From: Microbacterium enclense
Lineage (GTDB): Bacteria; Actinomycetota; Actinomycetes; Actinomycetales; Microbacteriaceae
Length of the DNA stretch: 64,000 nt
Direction: 5' to 3'
NCBI RefSeq assembly: GCF_001456955.1
Contig: NZ_KQ758472.1
Location: 132,022-196,021 of the forward strand
Below are positions 41,220 through 49,945 of the stretch, one piece after another. A model generated the notes under the pieces. That model worked only from the letters and a program-made list of their open reading frames with translations, ran no database searches and was not told the DNA's origin. Both the position numbers and the translations under genes were made by a program. Every line of letters begins with the position of its first letter. The stretch's first letter is position 1.

Positions 41220-42152
41220 TCAGCCCGCGTTCTGCTGGAGCCAGGCGTAGGGGTCGACGACCGAGCCGTTGATGTGCACCTCGAAGTGCAGGTGGTTCGC
41301 GGTCGAGCTGCCGGTCGAGCCCACGAGGCCGATCAGCTGGCCCGCGGCGACGGTCTGTCCGGCCTGAACCGCGCGGCTGCCGTAGGTCATGTGGCCGTAG
41401 GTGGTCGACACCTTCTGGCCGTTGATGACGTGCTCGAGCACGATGGCGACGCCGTACCCGCCGTAGCTCTCCTGCGAGATGCTCACGACACCGGCGGCGG
41501 CGGCGAAGATCGGCTGGCCGCCGGGGGCGAGAAGGTCGACGCCCTGGTGGTAACCGGAGTCCCACAGTCCACGACCGAGGACGTAGCTGGTCAGGGGCCA
41601 GCGCACCTCGCCCGAGCCGGGGGCCGTCATGTTGAGATCCATCGACGAGACGGTGGTACTGGCGGTGGTCGCCGCCTGACGTGCGCGCTCTGCGGCAGCG
41701 GCCGCCGCTGCGGCCGCGGCCTCCTCGTCTTTCTTCTTCTTGATCTCGTCCGCGGTGGTGGCGGAGTAGCTGCTGCGATCGAGCGTCTCGGCGGTGGCAT
41801 CGGACGCGACGACCAGCGATTGATTGTCGGCCGCCGACATCTGCTGCAGCGTCATGGTCTCGGCGGCGGGCATGGTCGCGGCATAGGCCGGGATGGCGAC
41901 CGTGGCCACGAGGCCCGCCACCATCGACAGGATCACGGCGCTGCGCAGCGGCTTGCCGAAGCGGTGCGACGACGAGGGGCGCGAGACGACGACGGTGCGG
42001 GCGACCGGTGCGGCCGCGGCGGATGCGACCGGATCGGCCGCGAGGCGAGCGGGGCGCTTCGTCGTTCGGACGACGGCACGCGTGCTCTTTCGGGTAGGGC
42101 CCGTCACGGAGACCTCGGGTAGGTCCGCAGCGGGATCGTTGTGTTCAGCCAA
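41220..42152 (-). CDS. M23 family metallopeptidase (secreted murein hydrolase)
   Basis: This is a protein of about 310 residues. A basic N-terminus leads to a signal-anchor (LRSAVILSMVAGLVATVAIPAYA, about 70-92). A coiled Lys/Glu/Ala segment follows, and then an M23 LytM-type domain with zinc ligands in YHQGVDLLAPGG (H-x3-D) and NHLHFEVHING (H-x-H). It should cut peptidoglycan cross-bridges outside the cell. The start is a TTG preceded by GGAGGAAC. A leader of about 230 bases with possible hairpins lies upstream. Confidence 0.88.
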   Translation of the reverse strand: MAEHNDPAADLPEVSVTGPTRKSTRAVVRTTKRPARLAADPVASAAAAPVARTVVVSRPSSSHRFGKPLRSAVILSMVAGLVATVAIPAYAATMPAAETMTLQQMSAADNQSLVVASDATAETLDRSSYSATTADEIKKKKDEEAAAAAAAAAAERARQAATTASTTVSSMDLNMTAPGSGEVRWPLTSYVLGRGLWDSGYHQGVDLLAPGGQPIFAAAAGVVSISQESYGGYGVAIVLEHVINGQKVSTTYGHMTYGSRAVQAGQTVAAGQLIGLVGSTGSSTANHLHFEVHINGSVVDPYAWLQQNAG

Positions 42153-42187
42153 AGTTCCTCCGGCGCCTCTGCGTCTTCGGGGACGCT

Positions 42188-42251
42188 GGCTCGTCAGCAC
42201 TCGATCATGGGGGCACGATGTGCGGGCTAGGCCCTCTGCGGACGACGAGCC
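42188..42251 (-). other. possible structured leader of the M23 peptidase gene
   Basis: GGCTCGTC and GACGAGCC form an eight-base-pair stem around 48 bases shortly upstream of the ribosome site, and a smaller GCGTC/GACGC hairpin follows it. The gap between the DtxR stop and the M23 start is about 230 bases. I could not match it to a known riboswitch. Confidence 0.4.
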
Positions 42252-42381
42252 GATGAGGCAAACCGCGAGGGGTCCGACGGCGGGCTTCCAGCCTGTGGAC
42301 TCCTTGAGGCTACCGGAAGATAACGAACAAGTCACGCTTCGGTCAGCGGTCCCCGGCGAACACCCGGGTTCGGCCGGGCGA

Positions 42382-43080
42382 TCAGCTGTCGGCGACGAGG
42401 AAGATGTGCGACGCCACCTCGACGGGCAGCTCGAGTCCTTCGTCGACACCGTCCATCAGCACGAGCACGTATCCCTCGTTGAAGCGGTAGTCGCCACGCT
42501 TTCCGGGGAGGACTCCGGCGGCCTTCAGCTGCTGCAGCAGTTCGGGGTCGACCTGCGCGGGCTCGGCCAGGCGTCGGATCGTGCCGGTGATGGGACCCCC
42601 GGCATCCGTCAGCCGGCGGACGAGACCCACCACACCGTCGTCGAAGGTGGCGGTGGCGGCGTCGCCGAGCTGGTCGAGGCCGGGGATCGGGTTGCCGTAG
42701 GGCGACTCGGTCGGGTGACCCAGCAGCTCGACGAGGCGCCGCTCGACCTGCTCGCTCATGACGTGCTCCCACCGGCAGGCCTCGTCGTGCACGTAGGCCC
42801 AATCGAGACCGATGACGTCGCTGAGCAGTCGCTCGGCGAGACGGTGCTTGCGCATGACGTCGACGGCCTTCTGGCGGCCGTCGTCGGTGAGCTCGAGGCG
42901 GCGGTCTTCGGAGACGACGACGAGCCCGTCGCGCTCCATGCGCCCGACCGTCTGCGAGACCGTGGGTCCGGAGTGCCCGAGTCGCTCGGAGATGCGCGCG
43001 CGCAGCGGCACGATCTTCTCTTCTTCGAGCTCGAGGATCGTGCGCAGGTACATCTCGGTGGTGTCGATGAGATCGGTCAT
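42382..43080 (-). CDS. DtxR/MntR family metal-dependent regulator
   Basis: This 232-residue protein has an N-terminal winged helix (TTEMYLRTILELEEEKIVPLRARISERLGHSGPTVSQTVGRM in pieces) and a metal-binding dimerisation domain (LLSDVIGLDWAYVHDEACRWEHVMS). A C-terminal SH3-like FeoA domain ends it. It should repress or activate iron or manganese genes in response to Fe(II)/Mn(II). GAGGA precedes the ATG. It is divergent from serC across about 100 bases. The metal specificity cannot be read here. Confidence 0.9.
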   Translation of the reverse strand: MTDLIDTTEMYLRTILELEEEKIVPLRARISERLGHSGPTVSQTVGRMERDGLVVVSEDRRLELTDDGRQKAVDVMRKHRLAERLLSDVIGLDWAYVHDEACRWEHVMSEQVERRLVELLGHPTESPYGNPIPGLDQLGDAATATFDDGVVGLVRRLTDAGGPITGTIRRLAEPAQVDPELLQQLKAAGVLPGKRGDYRFNEGYVLVLMDGVDEGLELPVEVASHIFLVADS

Positions 43081-43166
43081 TCAGGTGTCCTCGATGTCGC
43101 GCGGCAAGTGCCTCCAGCCTACCGACCCCCTCCGACACGAGCGCGGGAGCGCCGTGACGGGGACCC

Positions 43167-43172
43167 TAGAAT
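43167..43172 (+). promoter_or_regulatory. serC -10 box inside a palindrome, leaderless
   Basis: TAGAAT ends seven bases before the serC ATG. It lies within GGGACC-CTAGAATC-GGTCCC, a six-base-pair palindrome that surrounds the -10 box and could be an operator or a short hairpin. Confidence 0.65.
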
Positions 43173-43179
43173 CGGTCCC

Positions 43180-44301
43180 ATGCCGCACGTGGAACTCCCC
43201 ACCGACCTCCTGCCCGCCGACGGCCGCTTCGGGTGCGGCCCCTCGAAGGTGCGCGGCGCGCAGCTCGAGGCCCTCGTCACCCGGGGGGCGTCGATCCTCG
43301 GCACCTCGCACCGCCAGGCGCCGGTGAAGAACCTCGTCGCCAGCACCCGCGAGCGCCTGTCGCAGCTGTTCCGTCTGCCCGAGGGCTACGAGATCATCCT
43401 CGGCAACGGCGGATCGACCGCGTTCTGGGATGCCGCCGCCTTCGGCCTCATCGAGAACCGCAGCCAGAACCTCGTCTTCGGCGAGTTCGGCGGAAAGTTC
43501 GCCGCGGCTGCCGCCGCCCCGTGGCTGCAGGCGCCCGATGTGCGCAAGGCCGAGCCGGGCACGCGCACCGTGGCCGAGGCCGTCGAGGGCGTCGACGTCT
43601 ACGCCTGGCCTCACAACGAGACCTCCACCGGCGTGTCCGCCCCGATCGAGCGAGTCCACGCGGATGCCGGGGCACTCACCGTCATCGACGCCACCAGCGC
43701 CGCCGGCGGCATCGACTTCGATGAGACCCAGGCCGACGTCTACTACTTCGCGCCGCAGAAGAACCTCGGCTCCGACGGCGGGCTGTGGTACGCCGCCGTG
43801 TCGCCGGCCGCCATCGAACGCATCGAACGGATCGCGGCATCCGACCGCTACATCCCCGAGTTCCTGAGCCTGAAGAACGCTGTCGACAATTCCCGCCTGC
43901 AGCAGACGCTCAACACGCCGGCGCTGGCGACTCTGCTGCTGCTCGACGAGCAGCTCGGCTGGATCCTCGACAACGGCGGGCTGTCGTGGGCCGGCGCCCG
44001 CACCGCGGAGTCGTCGTCGGCGCTGTACGAGTGGGCGGATGCCAGTGACGTCGCGGCACCCTTCGTCGCCGACCCCGCCGACCGATCCCCCGTCGTGGTC
44101 ACGATCGACTTCGACGACAGCATCGACGCCGCCGCCATCGCCAAGAGCCTGCGCGCCAACGGCATCGTCGACACCGAGCCCTACCGCAAGCTCGGCCGCA
44201 ATCAGCTGCGCATCGCGACGTTCGTCTCGATCGAGCCGGCCGACGTGCGCCGCCTCATCGGCGCGATCGACTACACGATCGAGCACCTGCCCGGCGCCTG
44301 A
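43180..44301 (+). CDS. serC: phosphoserine transaminase
   Basis: SerC converts 3-phosphohydroxypyruvate to phosphoserine with PLP in serine synthesis. The 373-residue protein begins MPHVELPTDLLPADGRFGCG and has GPSKVRG, GTSHRQAPVKNL and the PLP lysine in YYFAPQKNLGSDGG, typical of the actinobacterial long form. There is no Shine-Dalgarno; the -10 spacing marks a leaderless gene. It is convergent with DUF3027 and shares a strong terminator. Confidence 0.95.
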   Translation: MPHVELPTDLLPADGRFGCGPSKVRGAQLEALVTRGASILGTSHRQAPVKNLVASTRERLSQLFRLPEGYEIILGNGGSTAFWDAAAFGLIENRSQNLVFGEFGGKFAAAAAAPWLQAPDVRKAEPGTRTVAEAVEGVDVYAWPHNETSTGVSAPIERVHADAGALTVIDATSAAGGIDFDETQADVYYFAPQKNLGSDGGLWYAAVSPAAIERIERIAASDRYIPEFLSLKNAVDNSRLQQTLNTPALATLLLLDEQLGWILDNGGLSWAGARTAESSSALYEWADASDVAAPFVADPADRSPVVVTIDFDDSIDAAAIAKSLRANGIVDTEPYRKLGRNQLRIATFVSIEPADVRRLIGAIDYTIEHLPGA

Positions 44302-44309
44302 CGCCCGCG

Positions 44310-44352
44310 ACGTCGAAGGCCGTCCCGCATCACGCGGGACGGCCTTCGACGT
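44310..44352. terminator. bidirectional terminator between serC and DUF3027
   Basis: A perfect 19-base-pair stem, ACGTCGAAGGCCGTCCCGC with its complement, encloses a five-base loop between two convergent genes. Confidence 0.93.
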
Positions 44353-44359
44353 TCACAGG

Positions 44360-44974
44360 TCAGTAGCTGCGGTCTCGTTCGTCGAGATCGTCGTCGTCCG
44401 AATCGTCGTCGACCTCGTCATCGTCGTCTTCGGCGTCGGCGTGGTCGCCGTCGTCGGTCTGATCGTCGTCGAACTCGTCGATGTCGACGCCGTCGAGATC
44501 ACCGGCGTGGAATCGGGCCTTGGGCTCGTCGTCGTGCTCGTCATCGTCGTGCTCGTCATCGTCGTCCGACTCGTCGTCGTCCGCGTCGACGTCGTCGAGA
44601 TCGTCGTCGTCGTCGTCGAGATCATCGCCGTCCGCGGCGGCCGCGGCCGCCTGGGCCGCCTGATACTCGGCCAAGCGGGTCGCCCACGGCACCCAGTCGG
44701 GAGCCAGGAGCGCCCCGTCACCCGGCAACAGCTCGACCTCGAGAACGGTGGGGTCGGAGTCGTCGACCACCGCGACGCTGACCGTCCAGAACCACCCCGG
44801 GTACCCCGAGAGGCGCGTGTGGAAGCGCAACGAGACGACCCCGTCGTCTTCGGCGGTGTACCCGGCCGCGGGTCCGACGGTGTCGGCGGGGGTGATCTCG
44901 TGCAGGGCGGCGAGCGCGAGGTCGTGAGCGCCGGTCAGGCGCTCATCGGCGACCTGCTCAGGCTTCGAAGTCAT
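44360..44974 (-). CDS. DUF3027 protein with acidic tail
   Basis: This 204-residue protein has an N-terminal DUF3027 domain (about 1-110, SGYPGWFWTVSVAVVDD, LLPGDGALLAPDWVPWATR). A very acidic Asp-rich tail of about 90 residues follows (runs such as DDDDDDLDD). The domain is an actinobacterial marker without known function. It overlaps the upstream cold-shock gene by 17 bases, so the two are cotranscribed, as is usual for this pair. Confidence 0.9.
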   Translation of the reverse strand: MTSKPEQVADERLTGAHDLALAALHEITPADTVGPAAGYTAEDDGVVSLRFHTRLSGYPGWFWTVSVAVVDDSDPTVLEVELLPGDGALLAPDWVPWATRLAEYQAAQAAAAAADGDDLDDDDDDLDDVDADDDESDDDDEHDDDEHDDEPKARFHAGDLDGVDIDEFDDDQTDDGDHADAEDDDDEVDDDSDDDDLDERDRSY

Positions 44975-45341
44975 CGGCGACCTTGCGCAGCACGGCCGCG
45001 ATCTTCTGCGCGTGCGGGCCGCTGGGGTACCGGCCGCGGCGCAGGTCGCCGCCGATGCCGTCGAGCAGCTTCACGAGGTCTTCGACGATGATCGCCATGT
45101 CGTCGGCGGGCTTGCGGGAGCGCTTGGACAGGCTCACGGGGGCGTCGATGACCCGCACCGACAGCGCCTGCAGGCCGCGCTTGCCGTCGGCCACACCGAA
45201 CTCCAGCCGCGTGCCGGCCTTGGGCGCGGGGGTTCCGGCGGGCAGAGCCGTGGCGTGAAGGAACACGTCCTGGCCGTCATCGGTGCTGATGAAGCCGAAG
45301 CCCTTCTCGTCGTCGTAGAACCTGACCTTGCCGGTGGGCAT
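44958..45341 (-). CDS. cold-shock domain protein with C-terminal extension
   Basis: This 127-residue protein begins MPTGKVRFYDDEKGFGFIST, with RNP1 (KGFGFI) and RNP2 (VFLHATAL) motifs of the cold-shock domain, which binds single-stranded nucleic acid. About 60 extra C-terminal residues form a helical domain (DDMAIIVEDLVKLLDGIGGD). This long type is conserved next to DUF3027 in actinobacteria. GAGG precedes the ATG. Confidence 0.92.
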   Translation of the reverse strand: MPTGKVRFYDDEKGFGFISTDDGQDVFLHATALPAGTPAPKAGTRLEFGVADGKRGLQALSVRVIDAPVSLSKRSRKPADDMAIIVEDLVKLLDGIGGDLRRGRYPSGPHAQKIAAVLRKVADDFEA

Positions 45342-45434
45342 GGAAACCTCGCTGGGTGAGTGCGCGATCGCGCGGCGGAACGCGGGAGCCGATCGGATCC
45401 CGGTCTTCCAGCCTACGACACCTGCGCCAGGCAG

Positions 45435-45440
45435 TAGGCT
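45435..45440 (+). promoter_or_regulatory. -10 box, leaderless, before the small membrane protein
   Basis: TAGGCT is followed by seven bases and then the ATG at 45448, with no ribosome binding site. Confidence 0.6.
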
Positions 45441-45447
45441 GAGCCCG

Positions 45448-45729
45448 ATGAGCACCCGCACCTCCGGCGGCAGCACGCCGGGCGACGACGTTCCCGTCCG
45501 ACGCATCGATCGCATCCTCGCGTTCATGTCGCTGGGGCTGCTCGTGCTGGCGCTCGTGTGCTTCTTCGCCATCATCATCGGCTCCACCGCCGGCGCCGAT
45601 CTGGCATCCGGCGTCTGGCCGGTGGTGAGCCTGCTCGTCCTCGTCACGCCCCCGGTGGCGTTCGGTTGCCTGCTGGCCGTGCTCATCATGAGCTTCGTCC
45701 GAAGGGCTCGGGCCAACAAGGCTCGCTGA
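45448..45729 (+). CDS. small two-pass membrane protein
   Basis: A 93-residue protein with two membrane helices (LAFMSLGLLVLALVCFFAII and VSLLVLVTPPVAFGCLLAVLI) and a basic C-terminus. No domain is recognised. The XPB partner gene follows one base after its stop, so they are cotranscribed. Its role is unknown. Confidence 0.82.
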   Translation: MSTRTSGGSTPGDDVPVRRIDRILAFMSLGLLVLALVCFFAIIIGSTAGADLASGVWPVVSLLVLVTPPVAFGCLLAVLIMSFVRRARANKAR

Positions 45730-45730
45730 C

Positions 45731-47458
45731 GTGCCCGAGACCTCCGCTCAACGCGCTCTGGCGGTCTCGTTGGGTGCGCGCTCCGACGCCGAACTCGCCC
45801 GCCTCCTCGCCGAGCGTCAGGTGTCGCCGTCGGTCACGTGGCGCGACATGTTCGACGTCGCCGAGGCGCTGCTCGAGCCCGCGTCGATCGCCCGGGCCCT
45901 GCCCGCCCTGACGCGCCCCGAGGCCGTCGCCCTGCTGGCGGGACTCGACGGACGCCCCGCGACCGGTACCGCCCGCGACGACCTCGTCTCGCGCGCCCTG
46001 ATCGCAGAAGACGGTCTGCCGTTCCCCCGCACGGCCGAGGTGGTCCGCGAGGCCCTGCCCCATGGCATCCCGGATGCCGTCACCCCGGCGTCCGTGCCCG
46101 CCGCGGTCGAGACGGCCGCCGCGTCGGAGGCGGCGTTCACGTACGCCGCATCCGTGGCCGACATCCTCATGCAGACGCTCGAGGCCCCGCTCGGTCGTAT
46201 CGGGTCGGGTTCGCTCGGGGCGACGGAGCGACGCCGGCTCGTCGATTCGGGCGCCGTCTCCACAGCCGCCGACGCCGACCTGCTCGTGGGCCTCGCTGCG
46301 GACTCGGGCCTACTGGGCTCGAACGACCGCGCGTGGCTCGTGTCCCCGGCCGGTCGGGAGTGGTTGCGCCTTCCCACCCTCGAGCGATGGCAGCGCACCG
46401 CGGTCGCGCTGCGCGACGCCCTGCCCCGTGCCTATCGCTCGGCAGACGGCGGATGGATCCCCGTCGAGCAGTGGGCCGGGGCGACACCTTTCGACCCCGA
46501 GGGTCCGGATCGCGCCGCGCTGTGGACGGGACGGCTGCAACGGTGGGGACTCCTCGATGCCGCCGGCCGCACCGCCCCGTGGGCGGAACCGCTCGCGCGA
46601 GGGGGCGACGTCGACACATCGGCGCTGCGCGAGCTGCTGCCGCCCGAGGTCGATCGGGTCTACCTGCAGAACGATCTGACGGCGATCGCTCCGGGGCCGC
46701 TCGCGCCGCACCTCGACGTGCGGCTGCGGTCGATGGCCGTGCGCGAATCGCGCGCCCAGGCCTCCAGCTACCGGTTCAGCGCCACCTCGATCGGCGCGGC
46801 CATAACCGCGGGCGAGACGGCGGAGTCTCTCCGCGAGTTCCTCACCGGCATCTCGCTGACCGGACTCCCGCAACCGCTCGCGTACGTCATCGAACGCACC
46901 TCGGCCGAGCACGGGCGCGTGCGTGTGATGAGCGATCCCGCCACGCACCTGACGCGCGTGGTGACCGACGACGAGACGCTTCTGCGGTCGATGGAGATCG
47001 ACCAGTCGCTGCGCTCGATCGCGCTCTCGCGCACCGACGACGACGAACTCGTCTCGCACGTGTCGAGCGACGTGGTGTTCTGGGCGCTGACCGACGCGCA
47101 CTACCCGGCGGTGGCCGTCGACGCCGACGGACGGCCTCGCGCTCTGGAGCGGGCGAAGCTGGCCGCCGACGCACAGCCCGCTCCCGACCCCGTCGACACC
47201 TATGGCGACCTGTTGGAGCGCCTGCGCAAGGGCGTCGGCGACTCGGATGCCGCGTGGCTCGAGCGCGAGCTCGACCAGGCCGTACGCGCTCGCGCCGTCA
47301 TCGACGTCACCGTGCGCCTCCCCGACGGCTCGGCCCGCGTCTTCCGCTTGGAGGCGACGGGACTCGGCGGGGGGCGCCTGCGCGGTCGCGACCGCGGTGC
47401 CGACGTCGAGCGCACGCTGCCGCTGTCGCACATCGACGGCGTCACCCCCGTCGACTGA
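45731..47458 (+). CDS. XPB-partner protein with helicase-like C-terminal domain
   Basis: This 575-residue protein matches the group found next to XPB helicases in actinobacteria (Rv0862c beside Rv0861c in M. tuberculosis). The C-terminal region (LPPEVDRVYLQNDLTAIAPGPL... and SYRFSATSI...) is the XPB/Ssl2-like C-terminal family domain. There are no Walker motifs. It may be an accessory subunit of the helicase. The start is a GTG one base after the preceding stop. Confidence 0.8.
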   Translation: MPETSAQRALAVSLGARSDAELARLLAERQVSPSVTWRDMFDVAEALLEPASIARALPALTRPEAVALLAGLDGRPATGTARDDLVSRALIAEDGLPFPRTAEVVREALPHGIPDAVTPASVPAAVETAAASEAAFTYAASVADILMQTLEAPLGRIGSGSLGATERRRLVDSGAVSTAADADLLVGLAADSGLLGSNDRAWLVSPAGREWLRLPTLERWQRTAVALRDALPRAYRSADGGWIPVEQWAGATPFDPEGPDRAALWTGRLQRWGLLDAAGRTAPWAEPLARGGDVDTSALRELLPPEVDRVYLQNDLTAIAPGPLAPHLDVRLRSMAVRESRAQASSYRFSATSIGAAITAGETAESLREFLTGISLTGLPQPLAYVIERTSAEHGRVRVMSDPATHLTRVVTDDETLLRSMEIDQSLRSIALSRTDDDELVSHVSSDVVFWALTDAHYPAVAVDADGRPRALERAKLAADAQPAPDPVDTYGDLLERLRKGVGDSDAAWLERELDQAVRARAVIDVTVRLPDGSARVFRLEATGLGGGRLRGRDRGADVERTLPLSHIDGVTPVD

Positions 47459-47503
47459 CCCCTCCGGAACCGAGGCGGTCGGCCTCCCGGTTCACGACCC
47501 CGG

Positions 47504-47509
47504 TAGACT
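47504..47509 (+). promoter_or_regulatory. -10 box, leaderless, before the XPB helicase
   Basis: TAGACT is followed by eight bases and then ATG at 47518. There is no Shine-Dalgarno sequence, so the helicase can be transcribed separately from its partner gene. Confidence 0.6.
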
Positions 47510-47517
47510 CGAACGCT

Positions 47518-49167
47518 ATGGCTGACGGCCCCCTCATCGTGCAGAGCGATCGCACCGTCCTCCTCGAGGTCGCACACCCCGAGGCGGAGACGGCGCGGCA
47601 TGAGCTCGCGGTCTTCGCCGAGCTCGAGCGCGCACCCGAGCACATCCACACGTATCGCATCACCCGCCTGGGTCTGTGGAACGCCCGTGCAGCCGGTCAC
47701 GACGCCGACGCGATGCTCGGCACCCTCGACCGATGGTCGCGCTTCCCGGTGCCGGCGTCGGTCAGCACCGACATCCGCGAGACGGTCGATCGCTACGGCC
47801 GCCTGGTGATCGAGCGCAACGACGACAAGGAGCTCGTGCTCCGCTCGTCGGATGCCGCTGTGCTCAGCGAGGTCTCGCGCAACAAGCGCATCGCGCCGCT
47901 GCTCATCGGCCACCCCACTGCCGACAGCTATCTCGTCGATGCGTGGGCGCGCGGCCACATCAAGCAGGAACTGCTCAAGATCGGCTGGCCAGCCGAAGAC
48001 CTCGCCGGCTACACCCCCGGTACGCCCCACCCCATCGACCTCGCCGAAGACGGCTGGAGCCTCCGCCCCTATCAGCGGCAGGCGGTCGACTCCTTCTCCG
48101 AGGGCGGTTCCGGCGTCGTGGTGCTGCCCTGCGGCGCCGGCAAGACGCTCGTGGGCGCGGGCGCCATGGCCGATACCCGCACGACGACGCTCATCCTCGT
48201 CACCAACACCGTCAGCGCCCGCCAGTGGCGCGACGAGCTGCTGCGCCGCACCACCCTCACGCCCGAAGAGATCGGCGAGTACTCGGGCCAGGTCAAAGAG
48301 ATCAAGCCTGTCACCATCGCGACCTATCAGATCCTCACCGCCAAGCGGAAAGGCCAGTACGCCCACCTGGCGCTGCTCGACGCCCTCGACTGGGGCCTCG
48401 TTCTCTACGACGAGGTGCACCTGCTGCCCGCTCCCGTGTTCAAGCTGACGGCCGATCTGCAGGCGCGACGCCGCCTGGGCCTGACCGCGACGCTGGTGCG
48501 GGAAGACGGCCGAGAGGGCGACGTCTTCAGCCTCATCGGCCCCAAGCGATTCGACGCACCCTGGAAGGAGATCGAGGCGCAGGGCTTCATCTCCCCCGCG
48601 GCCTGCTATGAGGTGCGCATCGACCTCCCCGCAGACGAGCGCCTCGAGTACGCCGCCGCGGCCGACGAGGACCGCTACCGGCTCGCCGCGACCGCTCCCG
48701 CCAAGATCGACGTCGCCCGACGCCTGGTACAGCGGCATCCGGGCGAGCGCGTGCTCGTCATCGGGCAGTACCTCGACCAGATCGACGAGCTCGCCGAGGC
48801 CCTGGGCGCTCCGCAGATCACCGGTGCCACGCCGATCCCGGAACGCGAGGAGCTGTTCCAGGGCTTCCGCGACGGCAGCATCCCCCTGCTGGTGGTGTCG
48901 AAGGTCGCCAACTTCTCGGTCGATCTGCCCGAAGCCTCGGTCGCCATCCAGGTGTCGGGCTCATTCGGGTCGCGTCAAGAAGAGGCCCAGCGCCTCGGCC
49001 GCCTGCTCCGCCCGAAGCAGTCGAACCACACGGCGAGCTTCTACACGCTCATCGCCCGTGACACCGTCGACCAGGATTTCGCGCAGAACCGCCAGCGCTT
49101 CCTCGCCGAACAGGGCTACTCGTACACGATCCTGGATGCCGACGGGATCGACGCCGCGGCGGCGTGA
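47518..49167 (+). CDS. XPB/Ssl2-like DNA repair helicase
   Basis: A 549-residue SF2 helicase. It carries Walker A VVLPCGAGKTLVGAG, the DEVH box (LYDEVHLLPAP), GLTATLVRED with the RED motif that follows in XPB, and motif VI (QEEAQRLGRLLRPK). The N-terminal damage-recognition-like domain is also present (about 1-170). It should unwind DNA 3'-5' and is related to archaeal and eukaryotic XPB. The partner gene lies directly upstream. Confidence 0.95.
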   Translation: MADGPLIVQSDRTVLLEVAHPEAETARHELAVFAELERAPEHIHTYRITRLGLWNARAAGHDADAMLGTLDRWSRFPVPASVSTDIRETVDRYGRLVIERNDDKELVLRSSDAAVLSEVSRNKRIAPLLIGHPTADSYLVDAWARGHIKQELLKIGWPAEDLAGYTPGTPHPIDLAEDGWSLRPYQRQAVDSFSEGGSGVVVLPCGAGKTLVGAGAMADTRTTTLILVTNTVSARQWRDELLRRTTLTPEEIGEYSGQVKEIKPVTIATYQILTAKRKGQYAHLALLDALDWGLVLYDEVHLLPAPVFKLTADLQARRRLGLTATLVREDGREGDVFSLIGPKRFDAPWKEIEAQGFISPAACYEVRIDLPADERLEYAAAADEDRYRLAATAPAKIDVARRLVQRHPGERVLVIGQYLDQIDELAEALGAPQITGATPIPEREELFQGFRDGSIPLLVVSKVANFSVDLPEASVAIQVSGSFGSRQEEAQRLGRLLRPKQSNHTASFYTLIARDTVDQDFAQNRQRFLAEQGYSYTILDADGIDAAAA

Positions 49168-49224
49168 CCCATAGCAGGGCGCGCCCATCGGTTCCATATC
49201 CAGCGGATTGCTGGGTCGCTTCAC

Positions 49225-49230
49225 GATAAT
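49225..49230 (+). promoter_or_regulatory. -10 box before the response regulator gene
   Basis: GATAAT is followed by GAGGGC and then ATG at 49237. The spacing allows a leaderless start; alternatively GAGGG acts as a ribosome site for a longer transcript. Confidence 0.5.
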
Positions 49231-49236
49231 GAGGGC

Positions 49237-49929
49237 ATGACAGCACCTCGCATCCTCGTCGTCGACGACGAACCGAACATTCGCGACCTGCTCATCACGA
49301 GCCTGCGCTTCGCCGGGTTCCAGGTGCGAGCCGTGGCCAACGGCGCGCAGACGATCTCCGCCGTGCTCGAAGAAGAACCCGACCTCATCGTGCTCGATGT
49401 GATGCTGCCCGACATGAACGGGTTCAGCGTCACCAAGCGTCTGCGTGGCGCCGGCTACACCGCGCCGATCCTCTTCCTGACCGCCAAGGACGAGACGGAA
49501 GACAAGATCGAGGGTCTGAACGCCGGCGGCGACGACTACGTCACCAAGCCCTTCAGCCTCGACGAGATCGTGGCCCGCATCCAGGCGATCCTGCGACGCA
49601 CGATGCAGGCCGACGAGGAGTCGATCATCCGCACGGGTGAGCTGACGATGGACCAGGACACCCACGACGTCAGCGTGGGCGACGTGTCGATCGATCTCAG
49701 CCCGACCGAGTTCAAGCTGCTGCGCTACCTCATGCTCAATCCCAACCGCGTGCTGAGCAAGGCGCAGATCCTCGACCACGTCTGGGAATACGACTTCAAT
49801 GGCGACGCCGGCATCGTCGAGAGCTACATCTCGTACCTGCGCCGCAAGATCGACCCGCACTCCTCCGAGCCGCTGATCCAGACCAAGCGCGGCTTCGGCT
49901 ACATGCTGAAGTCGGGCAAGACCGCCTGA
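49237..49929 (+). CDS. OmpR-family response regulator
   Basis: This 230-residue protein has a receiver domain with acidic pocket VVDDE, phospho-acceptor Asp in LIVLDVMLPDMNGF, and Lys in YVTKPFSLDEIVARI. An OmpR/PhoB winged helix follows (LSPTEFKLLRYLMLNPNRVL, SYLRRKID, LIQTKRGFGYML). It pairs with the kinase immediately downstream. The closest actinobacterial groups are TcrA/PrrA-like, and the signal is unknown. Confidence 0.93.
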   Translation: MTAPRILVVDDEPNIRDLLITSLRFAGFQVRAVANGAQTISAVLEEEPDLIVLDVMLPDMNGFSVTKRLRGAGYTAPILFLTAKDETEDKIEGLNAGGDDYVTKPFSLDEIVARIQAILRRTMQADEESIIRTGELTMDQDTHDVSVGDVSIDLSPTEFKLLRYLMLNPNRVLSKAQILDHVWEYDFNGDAGIVESYISYLRRKIDPHSSEPLIQTKRGFGYMLKSGKTA

Positions 49930-49945
49930 GCGAAAGGCGTTCCCC

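Noticed and set aside
42153..42381. c-di-AMP (ydaO/yuaA) riboswitch before the M23 peptidase gene
   Set aside because: The context fits, but the conserved GGGTGAAT and CTAACCTCGTA blocks are not found.
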